Positions 1 to 11,050 of a stretch of 64,000 nucleotides of DNA are shown piece by piece. Each line of letters begins with the position of its first letter. The stretch's first letter is position 1. Under the pieces are notes generated by a model. It had not been told where the DNA came from. It saw only the letters and a list, made by a program, of their open reading frames with translations, and ran no database searches. This stretch comes from Polytrichum commune (Eukaryota; Streptophyta; Polytrichopsida; Polytrichales; Polytrichaceae). The position numbers and the translations under genes were made by a program. Where the stretch lies: assembly GCA_950295325.1 (NCBI GenBank), contig OX485803.1:25918001-25982000 (forward strand), given 5' to 3'.

Positions 1-960
1 GAATGCCGATTTTGGAACATGTTTGGTTTGTCGTGTCGCTCATACTACTAAAGGTGGTTGATCTTGCAAGGGGCGACACTCGGAAGCAGAAAATCTTGAT
101 TCCTCCTTCAAGTCTTAATAGCCTTCACAAGCTTCAATAAAACTCGAAGCATCGCTCTCCCTCAAATTCAAAGCAAATTCAAACGAGGCTTGCACCGACC
201 TATTTTGTGGTCCACATTATCTTCCTATCCCCTCTACTTACACATTCCATGTAACCAATGAGGCATGTAGCAAACAACGGTATCCATGTGTTATTGTGAA
301 TTGGAATGTCTTCAAAAGCTAAAGATGAAGATATCTTCATGATAGTGCAGATGATTTAGAAGATTTAGTGTTAGGAAGAAGTAATCTAATATAGTCATAA
401 AAAATGATTTATGATTTCCAAATCTAAAAGTAATTTAATTGGTCTTGAGCTTATTAAAGGTGCACTACCGCCCAACAAAAGGAAGTACACGAGACAATTA
501 GAGCATTTGACATTGATTGCCTCCATAGAAGCACATCGATCCTTAAAGGTCCGAGGTGAGATATTTAACCAAAGATGTGTTAGAAATTAAGGTTTCAAAG
601 GCCTAGGGTAGTGTGACATATTGAAATAAGGTATGAAGGATGGGTTTAGACTACACCCATGCCATTTGAATCATAGTAACTTATTATGATATATAAAATA
701 TCAATTTAGAACCACCTACATGAATCAAAATGGCAACCTCATGCTCATCATAATTGTTTGAAAGGAGGTCAACCTCACATTAAAATTGATGAGTTGCATA
801 AGGTGGAAGTTTAGTTAAAGCTTCATCGATTAGGTGTCCTTGTTACTCACCCTTAACCTACCCAACAATGAGAAACGAAGAGTTGCAAACGCTTTGCAAG
901 GACCATGTGAAACTTCGGTGGGATGAGAATATTTATTATACTCCTTTCAATTCATGAGTG
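1..960. other. No gene seen
   Basis: AT-rich sequence with frequent stops in all frames. I recognise no domain, RNA gene or clear repeat boundary here. The stretch is probably old, decayed repeat DNA. Confidence 0.5.
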
Positions 961-1053
961 GTTTTAGGTGATGTAGAAGTGTAACCTTAATTTCTAACAC
1001 ATATTTAGAAAATTCTAATTTGTAACGAGTTCCGCTTCTACATCGCCTAAGAC
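961..1053. repeat. Short inverted repeat (hairpin)
   Basis: GTTTTAGGTGATGTAGAAG at 961-979 is matched, with a few mismatches, by the reverse complement of 1032-1053 (CTTCTACATCGCCTAAGAC). The loop is about 50 nt. It may be a remnant of a small foldback element. No gene lies nearby. Confidence 0.6.
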
Positions 1054-2044
1054 CTTCATTTCTAACACTCGTTTAAGTTTTGCACGATTGTAACAATCAT
1101 ATGACTTGATTTCAACATGAAATATATGTGTAGCTTTTTGGTTTTTCAACATATCCAAATCGACATGAAGTATAGGGCATCGAAGGCTTTCACCCCTAGT
1201 CTAGTATAAGTCATTGATTAGAGTATCTTTGTGGCTTGTCATATAGCACTGAGTATCATTAGACACACTTTCTTGTTGCCTCCGATTGATTTCAAGACAA
1301 CTTATATGGGTCGATGATGAATAGTACGTGGAGCATACCTAATCGGATGTTTAGCGTATCCTCATTATGAATGCTTCCAACTCATTAGACATGTATGGAA
1401 TTTGGATTGGCTTGAGATTTGTTTCATCCAACTAGCATTTGAACCTTATGGCGGGATGCCAATGTCCCAAATAAACTAGAGCCTCCTTAATGATTAGTTT
1501 TGTGGTTGTAAGTGATTGAAAGTAGAAACCAACTTCAAACATTAGAGTGTGTACAAGACGTCGAGATAATCTCAACGCCGCTTTGATCGCCTTTGACTGA
1601 CCACTTTTGACATCAAGAAGGGCTTTGGGGTGTAACCGGTGTATTATGGGACACCGGTGTCATGCCATAAGGTTCATTTGTGAATCGCAAAGATTGTCAT
1701 TTCAAGTTTCAAAATTGGAACTGAGATGCATAAGTTGTGAAAATAAACAAGTGAAAAAACTTCGATCCTCTTTAAATAACCACATAGACCCTTCCCAATC
1801 ACACAAAGTGTTGAACCTAAGAAATACACCCACTATCCCAAGTAGTGTGTGTGGTGCTCATTCTCGAAACACACACTATTTTGCCTAGTCTCAAAGTTAG
1901 CGAGGGCTGAAGTTTTTACCTAGTATTTCCACTAACAAACACATGTGTTGTCTTGGTTCAAGGTGCTCCTACCTTAAGATACCACTCAAATGTAGGTGTC
2001 CGAATAAGAAGATTGACCACATAAGGCCCACTTCAGTGAACGGG
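1054..2044. repeat. Non-coding; dispersed repeat piece at 1863-1945
   Basis: Only short ORFs without recognisable domains. The piece starting CGAAACACACACTATTTTGC near 1865 recurs in the same orientation at about 21990-22075, including the following GTCTCAAA and GGCTGAA words. It is an unclassified dispersed repeat. Confidence 0.5.
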
Positions 2045-3233
2045 GAGATTTTTGGGCATAACTGGTTGAGATCCTAGTGTTTGCAAGTCCAACCAATTAC
2101 ATGTTGACATCCTTCGGTTTTCCTTTATTAAATTGGGGTACATTCTATATATTCCTCTAAAACAACCGGTAATTCTCCTGAAGTCTCCAACTTCAACCGG
2201 TTAGTTATTTCTCAAACTCATCCGGTTCATCGGTAACTAACTGCCGGTTCTCCCCAATCATAGGCCCACATACATTAATTTGGGTTAGCAATAGGTTAAA
2301 ACTAAGTTAAGTTAAGTTAAGTTTAAGTCACGAGGATGTCGTGTCCCATCCCCTCCCCTCCATTGCTTAAGTTAAGGCCGGCTATTTGTGGCATGTGAGG
2401 AGGTACCATGGAATTCACTTGAGTGACACTTATATCACGTGGTCCTTATCCGACACCTCCAATTCCATCATTATCATATCCCCCACTTTCCAGCTAGTTT
2501 AGCAATAAATATGCAGTGGGATCCAAAGCACAAGCCCCGCTAAGGGCGAGTTTCCGTGTGTGCCGCTCGCCCACCAAATTCTAGTGTGAATAAGAACACA
2601 CCCGCCCAAACGCAGAGGGAATCTGGTGGGGTAGGGTTTGTTTGTGTCAACTAGCTACTTTCATTGTCTCAAATTTGTGTTCCACATGTTAACTTCCTTC
2701 TCCTGGTTACCAAGGACGGAGTTCTAGACCAACATCTGGTTCTCTCGAGACTTGGATGAGTCTTTATTCTTTGGTGATTGACACTTGTAGGGTTGAAAAC
2801 TCTTTAGTGGGTGCATGGAAGTTCAGTGGACCATGTCCATTGCCCTCCACGTTCTAGTGGACTACTGTAATGTGGTTGGATGATTTGTGGTTAACTACAT
2901 GTGAACACCTTTAGTCCACTATTATCTAGAATCTAGTGGGCAAAGCAACCTGCATGGAAACCCACCCTAAGTTAACTTTGAGTACATGAACTTCACACTA
3001 TCCATGGAGATTTTTGGGCATGACCGGTCAAGATCCTAGTATTTTCGAGACCGACCGGTTATATGTTTATATCTTTTGGTTGTGCTTATTAAACCAAGGA
3101 CTATTTTGTCAATCCCTCTACAACGAATTGGTAATTTTACTTGAAGTCTTGAAATTAAATCGGTCATTTTTTCTCAAACTCATCCGGCATCATCTTGAAT
3201 CTAGCATGCATTTCTCCCCATTCATTGGGCCAG
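2045..3233. repeat. Pair of ~225-bp direct repeats, 740 bp apart
   Basis: 2045-2267 and 3007-3233 align along their length in direct orientation. Shared anchors are GAGATTTTTGGGCAT, GAGATCCTAGT, TCTCAAACTCATCCGG and TCTCCCCA. The spacer (2268-3006) has an AAGTT microsatellite near 2303-2325 and no gene. Two related repeats around a short non-coding interior resemble a miniature LTR element (TRIM). However, I see no TG...CA ends, no initiator-Met primer-binding site and no polypurine tract, so a simple segmental duplication is equally possible. Confidence 0.55.
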
Positions 3234-5470
3234 CAAGACCGTTTCTTGGTGTCTCTACTTTCTTTCAAGCTCGTTCACCCTTATTACACTATAGGTTTCT
3301 CTCCAAAAAATAAAATAAAATAAAATAGTGTGTTAACTTTGCATGTCTACTAACCCTAGCTACCCATCTAAAAAGTGCTTATCACGGGGAAATTTACCTC
3401 AAATAAATAAGCATGAATAAATAGTGACTTTTATATCGCCATGACCAATGGTCCATTGTAACAACAATGATGGCCACTTGCTACCCATTTGCTATGTTAG
3501 CACTATCCTCGTCTCGTTGGGCAAGCGGGTCGCCAATGTGTGGCTTTCCCTTTAGGCCTATATGCCTATCCTCCTCCTAGGCAACAAACGTAGAAACATG
3601 TAAACTTTTGTTGTTGCCCTTAGTTACTTTATGTTTATTAGCCATGTGCCTACATACAATTAGATGAATGTTGGCATGTGGATCAAATTCCTCCATCCTA
3701 CCAACAAGAATAGCATGATTCATTTAAAGAACAATGACCATAATGGTTGTTTAGAGAACTTATCGATTGCTTCAATAACCTAATCCAACCATAAATCCAT
3801 GTTGTTTTAGAATTCGTAGGATTGGTCACAGTGGAGTTGAAATCAAATTGTGGTGGACTCAAACCGAATACCAACCATACTGGGTTTCGCAAATTGGTGT
3901 CAATGCATTGCAAATGCCCCCCCCCTCCTTTGCAAATGCATAAACAATTCAGAGGTGGGCAAAGGGCGGACAACATGCATTTCCTGACCAGTTTGTCTTA
4001 ACATTGATTTTTTGTTGGATCAAAAGACTGTGGAATTTGTGAAAACGTCACATGGCATGTAAAAATGTCATACGTGTCATTTTCTTGAATGCAAGGAAGG
4101 CTGGCTTGAATTGGTCTTTGGAGGCACTTGTGCCCATCAAGTTCACATCAAGTTCAAATAGACTCAAAAGGGGGAGGACAACCTAAATCAAAGAGGCCAA
4201 AGGTTGACGTTCCAAGTGTCAAATTTGTCTAACAATATGATATTGTTCTCGACTCTTCTCCACTCTGACCCTTTCCTTCAACAAGTCACCAGACCCCCCG
4301 CCCCTCCCCTAGACATTCAGAAGTATGAAAGACACTAACTCCTTCCATTATTCAATTTATGTTGGACTAAGGATGCCCTTCGTTCCATTCGTCAAGAAAC
4401 AAATAGATTTGCAAGGGATTTTGGGAGGAATGGACAAAGGGGAGCGGGTGATGGATGGTTTCCATTAGAGATGCAAGGGCTAAAAACATACTTGGCTTCT
4501 TCTTTTCCTGTACACAAGGTTAAATAAGAATTCCAAGTATCGAATCAGGTTGGGAAAAGCGTGAGTATTTGCTCAGGTGTCCAACAATTCCCAACGTCAT
4601 GACTAGAGATCGGTTTTTTGGCATATCAAGATGTTTACACCTTGTGGATGGCATAAATGTTTCCAAAGATTGTTCATCCCTTAACTATGACAAACTCTAC
4701 AAATAAGTGCTTGTTGGATGAATTTCAAGACACATGCAAAATAATTGGAGTTTGGACATAGATAACCCTTTTAAAAAAAAAATAGTATATGTGATGCTTG
4801 TAGCAAGTACGTGTAAACTTCTATGTGTGAGTGGAGGGCCAATGGGCAAGACTTCGGTTTGAAGGGTTCCAAGAAGGGAGAACCAAAATGAGGTATATTT
4901 TTGTTTGTTTGTTTTGAATTTGGTTGAAGGTCTAGAAAATAGACGTTACATTGTTGCAATGCACAGTTTCTTTACAAGCGTAGAGTTGCCAATGAAGATG
5001 GAGTCAAAAGGTATTCATGAGACGGATACCATGGGGCCAAACAAGATAGGGTTGCCTAAAGTGATCACAAGCACTAAACTATTTGGCAAAAATGCACCAA
5101 CTTGTTCAACAAGCCTCAAGTTTTGGTTCACGACACCACTTGAGTGTACTTTGATAGTTCATGTTGTGACCACTGAAAGTTTATTCAAAATAACCCCCAA
5201 AATTGAAGTGAAATAATAATAATATATATACAAGGAGTGAAAAAAAATTGGCATGGCCAAGTATTAGGACCAGAGGGTCCAAAATTTTCAAAAACTGCAC
5301 CCCACCACCACTATATAATGAGCCCATTTTTTTGCATACCTCCTTGAGTTGACATAGAGTATCTTCCCTAAACTCGTGTTGTACCTTATGCAAGCAATTC
5401 CAAATTGCTAATATGGATAACATTTTGTGAAAGACATTGTCTCAAACACAAAATTACTTTGGTTCGAGAT
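3234..5470. other. No gene seen
   Basis: About 2.2 kb without a recognisable coding exon or complete element. It contains a C9 tract at about 3917-3925. The short ORFs (around 60-100 codons) have no domain signature and are not supported. Confidence 0.5.
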
Positions 5471-5474
5471 AACC

Positions 5475-5635
5475 CTAAACCACCAGATGATAGTAGAGAG
5501 GTACCCAAACTGAACGGAGTGGTTGGCGGTTCGATTCCTAGCCGTGAAATCGTCTCTCTACTTGATGGAAACCAACCAGGTGGTCAACTGCCTTATGTGA
5601 TCCAAAAATATATATACAAAAAAAAAGAAACAAAC
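5475..5635 (+). repeat. tRNA-derived SINE, copy 1
   Basis: A Pol III type 2 internal promoter is visible. The A box TAGTAGAGAGG at 5491-5501 fits TRGYNNARNGG, and the B box GGTTCGATTCC at 5528-5538 is perfect; their starts are 37 nt apart. The copy runs into an A-rich tail near 5616-5632. A second copy lies on the opposite strand at 9335-9475. It cannot fold as a normal tRNA cloverleaf, so it is a tRNA-headed SINE and not a tRNA gene. Confidence 0.65.
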
Positions 5636-6085
5636 TAGCATAAAATTATTTAATTTGCCTAAGCTATGTTGTGGGTGCATGTATCACGCAAGTACAATTC
5701 TCATGTAATTTCATACTTCCCCCACACTATGGCCTTGCTCAAGCTAAGCCATGTCATTGCCCGAGAATATACGATCTATATTTGCCATGTGGATCCTACA
5801 TGCCCATAACAAACAAACAAACTCAAATCACTATATTCGTTAATTTGAGATTTTCTCGTCTCAAATTAATATATGGACCACAACAACATGGTCTAATGTT
5901 TGGGTCGTCCTACCTAAACCATCTTGATATGAGTTCTTAATTGGGTTCTTGATATGAACACCCGCTTCAAAGTATTTGCATCTTACAACATTCTTCAATA
6001 TTTGTGTTATTTTATCCATGTTCTTATATTTGTAATTGTCTCAAAATGCCAAAAAAGTCCCAAATTAACAAATATAGTGATCAAT

Positions 6086-6246
6086 ACAATAGAACCCCTC
6101 TTAACTAATCCCCACTAAACTGATGAAAATCTATGGTCCCAAGTCGGGACTAGGCCAAATATTAGAGCCCCTTTCTTTTAATAATCCCTCTTAATTAATC
6201 AAAATCTCCAGGCCCAACGCCATTAATTAAGAGAGGTTCTACTATG
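6086..6246. mobile_element. hAT-type MITE (TAGAACC...GGTTCTA ends)
   Basis: The left end (CAATAGAACCCCTCTTAACTAAT from 6087, shortened here) and the right end (ATTAATTAAGAGAGGTTCTA to about 6242) are imperfect inverted repeats. The interior has no coding capacity. It resembles the common plant MITEs whose ends read TAGAACCTCT and that carry a TGGGACCA-like interior. No target duplication is clear. Confidence 0.6.
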
Positions 6247-6272
6247 TTAGATTATTCCAAGCCATGGTATTA

Positions 6273-6771
6273 GGGCCACTTCACACACGAGACTGAGAAC
6301 TCGTGACCAATACACTTCAAGCACTCTCATTGGTGGAAAAGGTGGAGATGGTCCAAGTTCACTTCACACTACGCTTGAGGGACCAACGGAGTATGTGAAT
6401 GCAAGATGGATGTAAAGTCTACATGGATTCCTACATGGCATCGAATGGATCATGTTTCATGGTCGCTTGGACTATTTTCAAAAATCACCTCTTCGAGGTA
6501 GGCCTAACATAAAACTGGGAGACCATGGCACTTTGAACGCTCACAACCATTGGTTCATTCTATTTTATCATGTGTGAGGATCCCCATGAGTAGAAATTCA
6601 TTAAAATAGCATCTGGTTGAGGGCCCGGTCACATATGACTTCACACTACACTTGAGGGTCCGTGACCACACTACATGATTGTGGAGGTGTGTTGGGACGG
6701 CCTTTGGGCACTTTCTTTTGGGCTCTCACAATTTCATGGTCACGGCTCTTGGCTTGTGTGTGAAGTGGCCC
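6273..6771. mobile_element. PIF/Harbinger (Tourist-like) MITE, full length
   Basis: The left terminus GGGCCACTTCACACACGAGA at 6273 is mirrored by the right terminus ending TGTGTGAAGTGGCCC at 6771, giving inverted repeats of about 37 bp (GTGACCA and TGGTCAC mark their inner ends). TTA flanks both sides (6270-6272 and 6772-6774). The GGG...CCC ends and the TTA target duplication are hallmarks of PIF/Harbinger MITEs. A truncated copy lies at 61657-61985. There is no transposase, so it is non-autonomous. Confidence 0.85.
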
Positions 6772-7309
6772 TTAGAAAAGGGTGCAGCTTTCAGTTGCTT
6801 AATACTGTAGTTGTTACAAACGAGTCGTTTAAGCCAACGTTTATGGATATTGAAAGACTTGTATGACAAGCACAGCTTGAGATTTTGGTGGTTCTTTACC
6901 ACCCAACAAATTTGCAACAAGTAAATAATTTTCATTGTAAATAAAACAAGCACAACTGATTATCCCAATCGGTCTGTGTTACTATCTGGAACTAGTTAAT
7001 GAGAACGTAATATTGTATCAAGCAACGTCATTTATGTTCCATAATATCCAAACAACCTATTCAACTTTTGTTAATAAAAATTCCACTCCTGAGTAAGATA
7101 TTATTGCACTGCATAACTCCGAATTTCGTAGTATCTTTATCACTTCAACATTATTTTAACTATTTGAAGGAAAACTAGTTTATTTTGGAGATTGTAAATT
7201 AAAATCTCAAAATTAACATGGGAAAAGTAGGATTTCCCCTCAAAACCCGGAATCGTGGAACCTAAAAAATAGAGTACGTATGATGAGCCTTGTAATACCA
7301 ATTTTCTGG

Positions 7310-9070
7310 CCATAGCCTGGTAGAAAGGAAGAAAAAACTTTTCTTTTGTGATAAAGTAACTAAAAAGATGGATGAAAGTTAGTCTAGGATGAAAGCGGCA
7401 GGCTATAGGCCGAGGGAAGAAGTTTCAGGAGTTGCAACCGTCAGGAGCTCCGATCTTGATAAGCGGGCTATCGCCAGAGAGAAGACACTTCTCGTTATAT
7501 CTACTGAAGCCATAGCTGTAGAGAATCAGGCTATAGGCGATAGAGTTAGACTCAAGCATAGTTGTTTTTTTGAAGTAGGATCAGAGCTGGAACATCGCCG
7601 TCTGTGATAGAGGGATGTAGCTAAGTAAGATGTAATTAGTTTGAGGAAGTAAAGACAGTTGCATGGAAATGTTGAGTATGGCCATAATATGTATGTGATC
7701 ATTATTGTTGAATCAGTGCACAAGTAGTTTGCACGAGTGAATGAAATTAGCACGACTTGAGTGGAAGGAGTTGAGTCAAGCATGAGGATCTGTGAGTGAA
7801 GAAGAGCGGCGACCAAAGAGTCTGTTGACAAATTAACGAAGTTGATATCGAAGTTGGAGACATATTGGAAAAAGGAGAGAGTGAAAGGTCGCAACCTGCA
7901 TTGTGAAAGAAACCTGTTGGATTGAGATTGAGGAGTTATCTTAAGGTGGAAATCAGAGAGTGATTGGCAGTGAGAGAGAGGAACGAAGCATAAAGAGGGA
8001 TGGACTATCGCCGAAGTAAAGATAAATGGAAATGGCCATAGTCTGTAGTTGGGATACAGCGAAGTGAGAGCATCTGTAAGAACTTGAGCAAGAGTTGTCA
8101 GAACAGTAGGCATAGCCAAGGAGATCAGATTAAGGCTGAGATTACCGAGAAAGGAGAGCCGCAGTAGAAACAAGAGAGTTACAGAGCCAACCAAGTTACT
8201 GAGAGATACACAGGAGAGAGAGAGAGAGAGCCTGCTGAGAGTGGCACAAGAGGAAGAACCGAGAGCTGGTAGGCATGGGCACTGGGAGGTCTTATAACTG
8301 CCTATAGCCTGTGCGAGAGCGAGAGAGAGAATGAGGGAAAGAGAGTTGTCCGAGGTTATCACTAAGAGGGAAGCAATGAGGGCACCAGAAGGTCCACTTA
8401 AGTAACCGAGGTTGTCATGATGATAAAGTAGTTCTGAGTTGAGAGACATTACCTCGAGAGACAAGAAGTTTAGAGGGATTATCGAAACATGATGAGAATC
8501 GGAGTGTCATGATGATGTCGAGTCGATAAATAATCCAATCCACAAAGAACGTGCTTTGACATGATTAGGAATGAGAAAGATATGGTTTGATGTGAGAGGA
8601 ATTAGGCTAGCCGTTGTAATAGGTTGTGTTGGAACCTAATGGCTATAGCCTATGTGTTATGTGATTATGGAAGAAGGATGCAGGAATTCAAGCATGTCTT
8701 GTGTGTTGTGTGGGACAATGAAGAGCATGAGATAAGTGAATTTTTCATTATGAGTAATAAATGATAAATGAGATAAAGTGAAGGAACAAATTCTTTGAGC
8801 AATACAATTTGAATTATGATTGATAGCATTAAATAATCAATTAACGAAGGAAGAAGATACTAACCCCAATAGGATGAAAATCCATTGGAAGACTATCGCC
8901 AAGATCCGAAAAGACTATTGCCAAAGCCATTGAGCTTCACAACTGCAATAGGTCAAAAACGTAGAGTGATAGAAAATTACCCCAAAGATAGGACGGAATC
9001 ACTCACGACTGAGGAAGCACAAAAGAACCATAAGAGGGGAGGAATGAAGAATTAAAGAAGGAATGGAATA
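7310..9070. repeat. Purine-rich block with recurrent CTATAGCC/CTATCGCC words
   Basis: The plus strand is strikingly purine-rich (GAGAG-rich, with a GA microsatellite at 8214-8230). It repeats the words CTATAGCC, CTATAGGC, CTATCGCC and CATAGCC about every 100-300 bp, for example near 7311, 7402, 7466, 7530, 8005, 8295, 8642 and 8891. The longest open frame (minus, 7526-8464) is a low-complexity Leu/Ser product of this bias, has no domain and is not called as a gene. The block may be the interior of an unidentified, strongly decayed retroelement. Confidence 0.4.
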
Positions 9071-9334
9071 AGAAAGAACCTAAGTTGTTATTATGAACCT
9101 TAATCCAAAGTGACATTAACCCTTATAGACACTATCTCAGTCTTCCTGGAGACATTGTTCCCTGGGTTTTGTTGTTTAGAGAGAAACCAAAAACTTACTA
9201 CAAGCCTGTAAATAGCCAAAGCGGTAAAGGTACTACAGTAGTAACATGCTCTAATCGGGATAATCGGTGCAGTTAATCATCAAGGCCGCTCACTGTAAAT
9301 TACTATCAACACATATTTATATAGGAATACAAGA

Positions 9335-9475
9335 GATGTTTTTTGACGATCTGATTAGTGTTCCGTCAAGTAGAGAGACGATTTCACGGCTGGGAATTGA
9401 ACTGCCGCCAACCACTCCGTTCGGTTGGGGTACCTCTCCATTATCATCCATGGCGGCTTTACTACCGACACCTCA
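9335..9475 (-). repeat. tRNA-derived SINE, copy 2 (inverted)
   Basis: Read on the minus strand, this matches the SINE at 5475-5635: GAGAGGTACC, GAACGGAGTGGTTGGCGG, AGTTCAATTCCCAGCCGTG and GAAATCGTCTCTCTACTTGA. The B box (GTTCAATTCC, plus-strand 9393-9403) differs from copy 1 by few bases. A T-run near 9337-9343 would correspond to the A-rich tail. Confidence 0.65.
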
Positions 9476-9499
9476 TTCATCTAAATTCTAACCTACCAA

Positions 9500-10085
9500 A
9501 ACAACAAAACATCCGCCATGATCGAGTACAGTAGTCTCATGAAAACGCGGATTACACAATTGTGTGGGCAAATTTAAGGCTCTTCCAAGTACAAAGAATG
9601 TCCCCTCCTGGCGGGAATGAATGACGGGAAAGATTTGAGCACATTAAACGAACGACACATTAAAGTGTCGAGCCGAGACCCACAAATTAATGTGACCTCG
9701 ACTTTGTCTTTGGATGGGTATAGTGATTACTAAGTCATGTGTTGAGCCTTTGGGAAGACTTGTTTGGGAACTCGGTGAGCTTTTATGAGCCCGGGAAACC
9801 GTGCAGAGTTTGGGAAGTTTTTGAAGCCTTAGTGGCTAAGTGCCGGTAGTTGCTACGAAGGGTCGGATTTTTCCCAATTTACATCGGCAAGAGCCGGTCT
9901 TTTGTGAAATCAATCGGCCAATTGCCTATATTTTCATATTTTCATTGGCCAATATCCGATTAAATGGAATTCATATCGGCATTAATTGTTTAAAAAATGT
10001 ATGAAAAGTTATTAGAAATTATTTCTTAGTACAAAATCTTGAATAAGTGAGAAGAAAGGCATGTTCAAAACTTTAAATTTGAAGA
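9500..10085. other. No gene seen
   Basis: Intergenic sequence with CGG-containing words (ATCGGC and GCCGG recur between 9840 and 9975 and again at 10330-10480). These hint at a dispersed element, but I found no termini or ORF. Confidence 0.4.
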
Positions 10086-10160
10086 GTTAATATCCTTGGC
10101 AGGAATTGAACCTAGCAATGCCTTCACCGCTTGAAGGCCAAGGGTCCCCCAATTCTTCAT
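10086..10160 (-). pseudogene. tRNA-like relic
   Basis: On the minus strand there is a B-box-like GGTTCAATTCC (about 10093-10103). It is preceded by a perfect 5-bp anticodon-like stem (CCTTC/GAAGG) closing a 7-nt loop AAGCGGT. The loop lacks the invariant T33, and no acceptor stem pairs, so a functional tRNA is unlikely. It could be a tRNA pseudogene or another SINE head. Confidence 0.3.
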
Positions 10161-10910
10161 AGAAGCAATTGGATTTGGTCATGGAAAGGTTGCATAATTC
10201 AAAAAGTTTGAGGTTTAGGGTACTTCCTCAAGTGCATCATCAGATGCCCCAGACAAATAGCACTCTGGATTGCTGTACAAATAGCGAAACTCAATAACTC
10301 ACAAGTTTGAAATCCAGTAACTCACAAGAAGGATCGGCTACATTTCCAGGACATTTTCTGGTCCATCGGCTAATTGCCGGAGGATTGAAATTACAATCGG
10401 ATTGGCATCCGATGGTTGGAAATTTGGACCGGCCATGAGGGGAAATCCATCGGCTGATAATGAACTAGCCGTCGGTTTTCCCCGAATATAGAACCCGTGT
10501 GACTTGATAACCTACTCTTGCCTTACTACACTAACTCATACTATTTGGAATACTAACTAGTGGGGTCGAATTGTGGAAGTATAACATTGTAGTTTAAACT
10601 AACAAGGGTTTCACACTTCCATGGGTTGGCAAAGTCGGTAAAAACCACTACACTCGTTATGGTGATTAGTGTCACTTACTATTTAAAGTTACATAGCGAT
10701 GTGGTTGTTGATTGAGAATGCGGTCTTATACCAGGTGAAGTATTTGTGTTGTGTAATGTCTGAACAACATGTTCAACTTTCGGGAGTAGAAATTGAACTC
10801 GTGGTGAGAAGTCGTTGCATCCCGTAACTCCCAGTAGTAAGTGGCACTGAATACCATAAATTGTGTAGAAGGGTAAAATCAAAGTATCAATAAATAACAA
10901 AAATTGACCT
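10161..10910. other. No gene seen
   Basis: Non-coding. Only short ORFs without domains. Confidence 0.4.
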
Positions 10911-10911
10911 T

Positions 10912-11050
10912 CATAACATTATTCATATCCATGATAATGTTTTGTGGGACTGACAATATTCCACATAATATTCCCAAATATTTCCTACATTCAGTCTGTG
11001 GAATATTGTCAATCCCACATAACAATTTTATGGATCTGAATATTGTCATG
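10912..11050. repeat. Long near-perfect hairpin, 54-nt arms
   Basis: The left arm 10912-10965 (CATAACATTATTCATATCCA through TGTGGGACTGACAATATTCC) pairs with the right arm 10997-11050 around a 31-nt loop. The inner 23 bp differ at a single base, and the outer part has several mismatches. The size and structure fit either a very short foldback MITE or a precursor for small RNAs. No host gene is adjacent. Confidence 0.7.

Noticed and set aside
7526-8464. Longest open reading frame in the window (312 codons, minus strand)
   Set aside because: Its Leu/Ser-rich composition follows from the purine-rich opposite strand. It has no domain, no splice context and no recognisable relatives, so it is treated as a chance frame.
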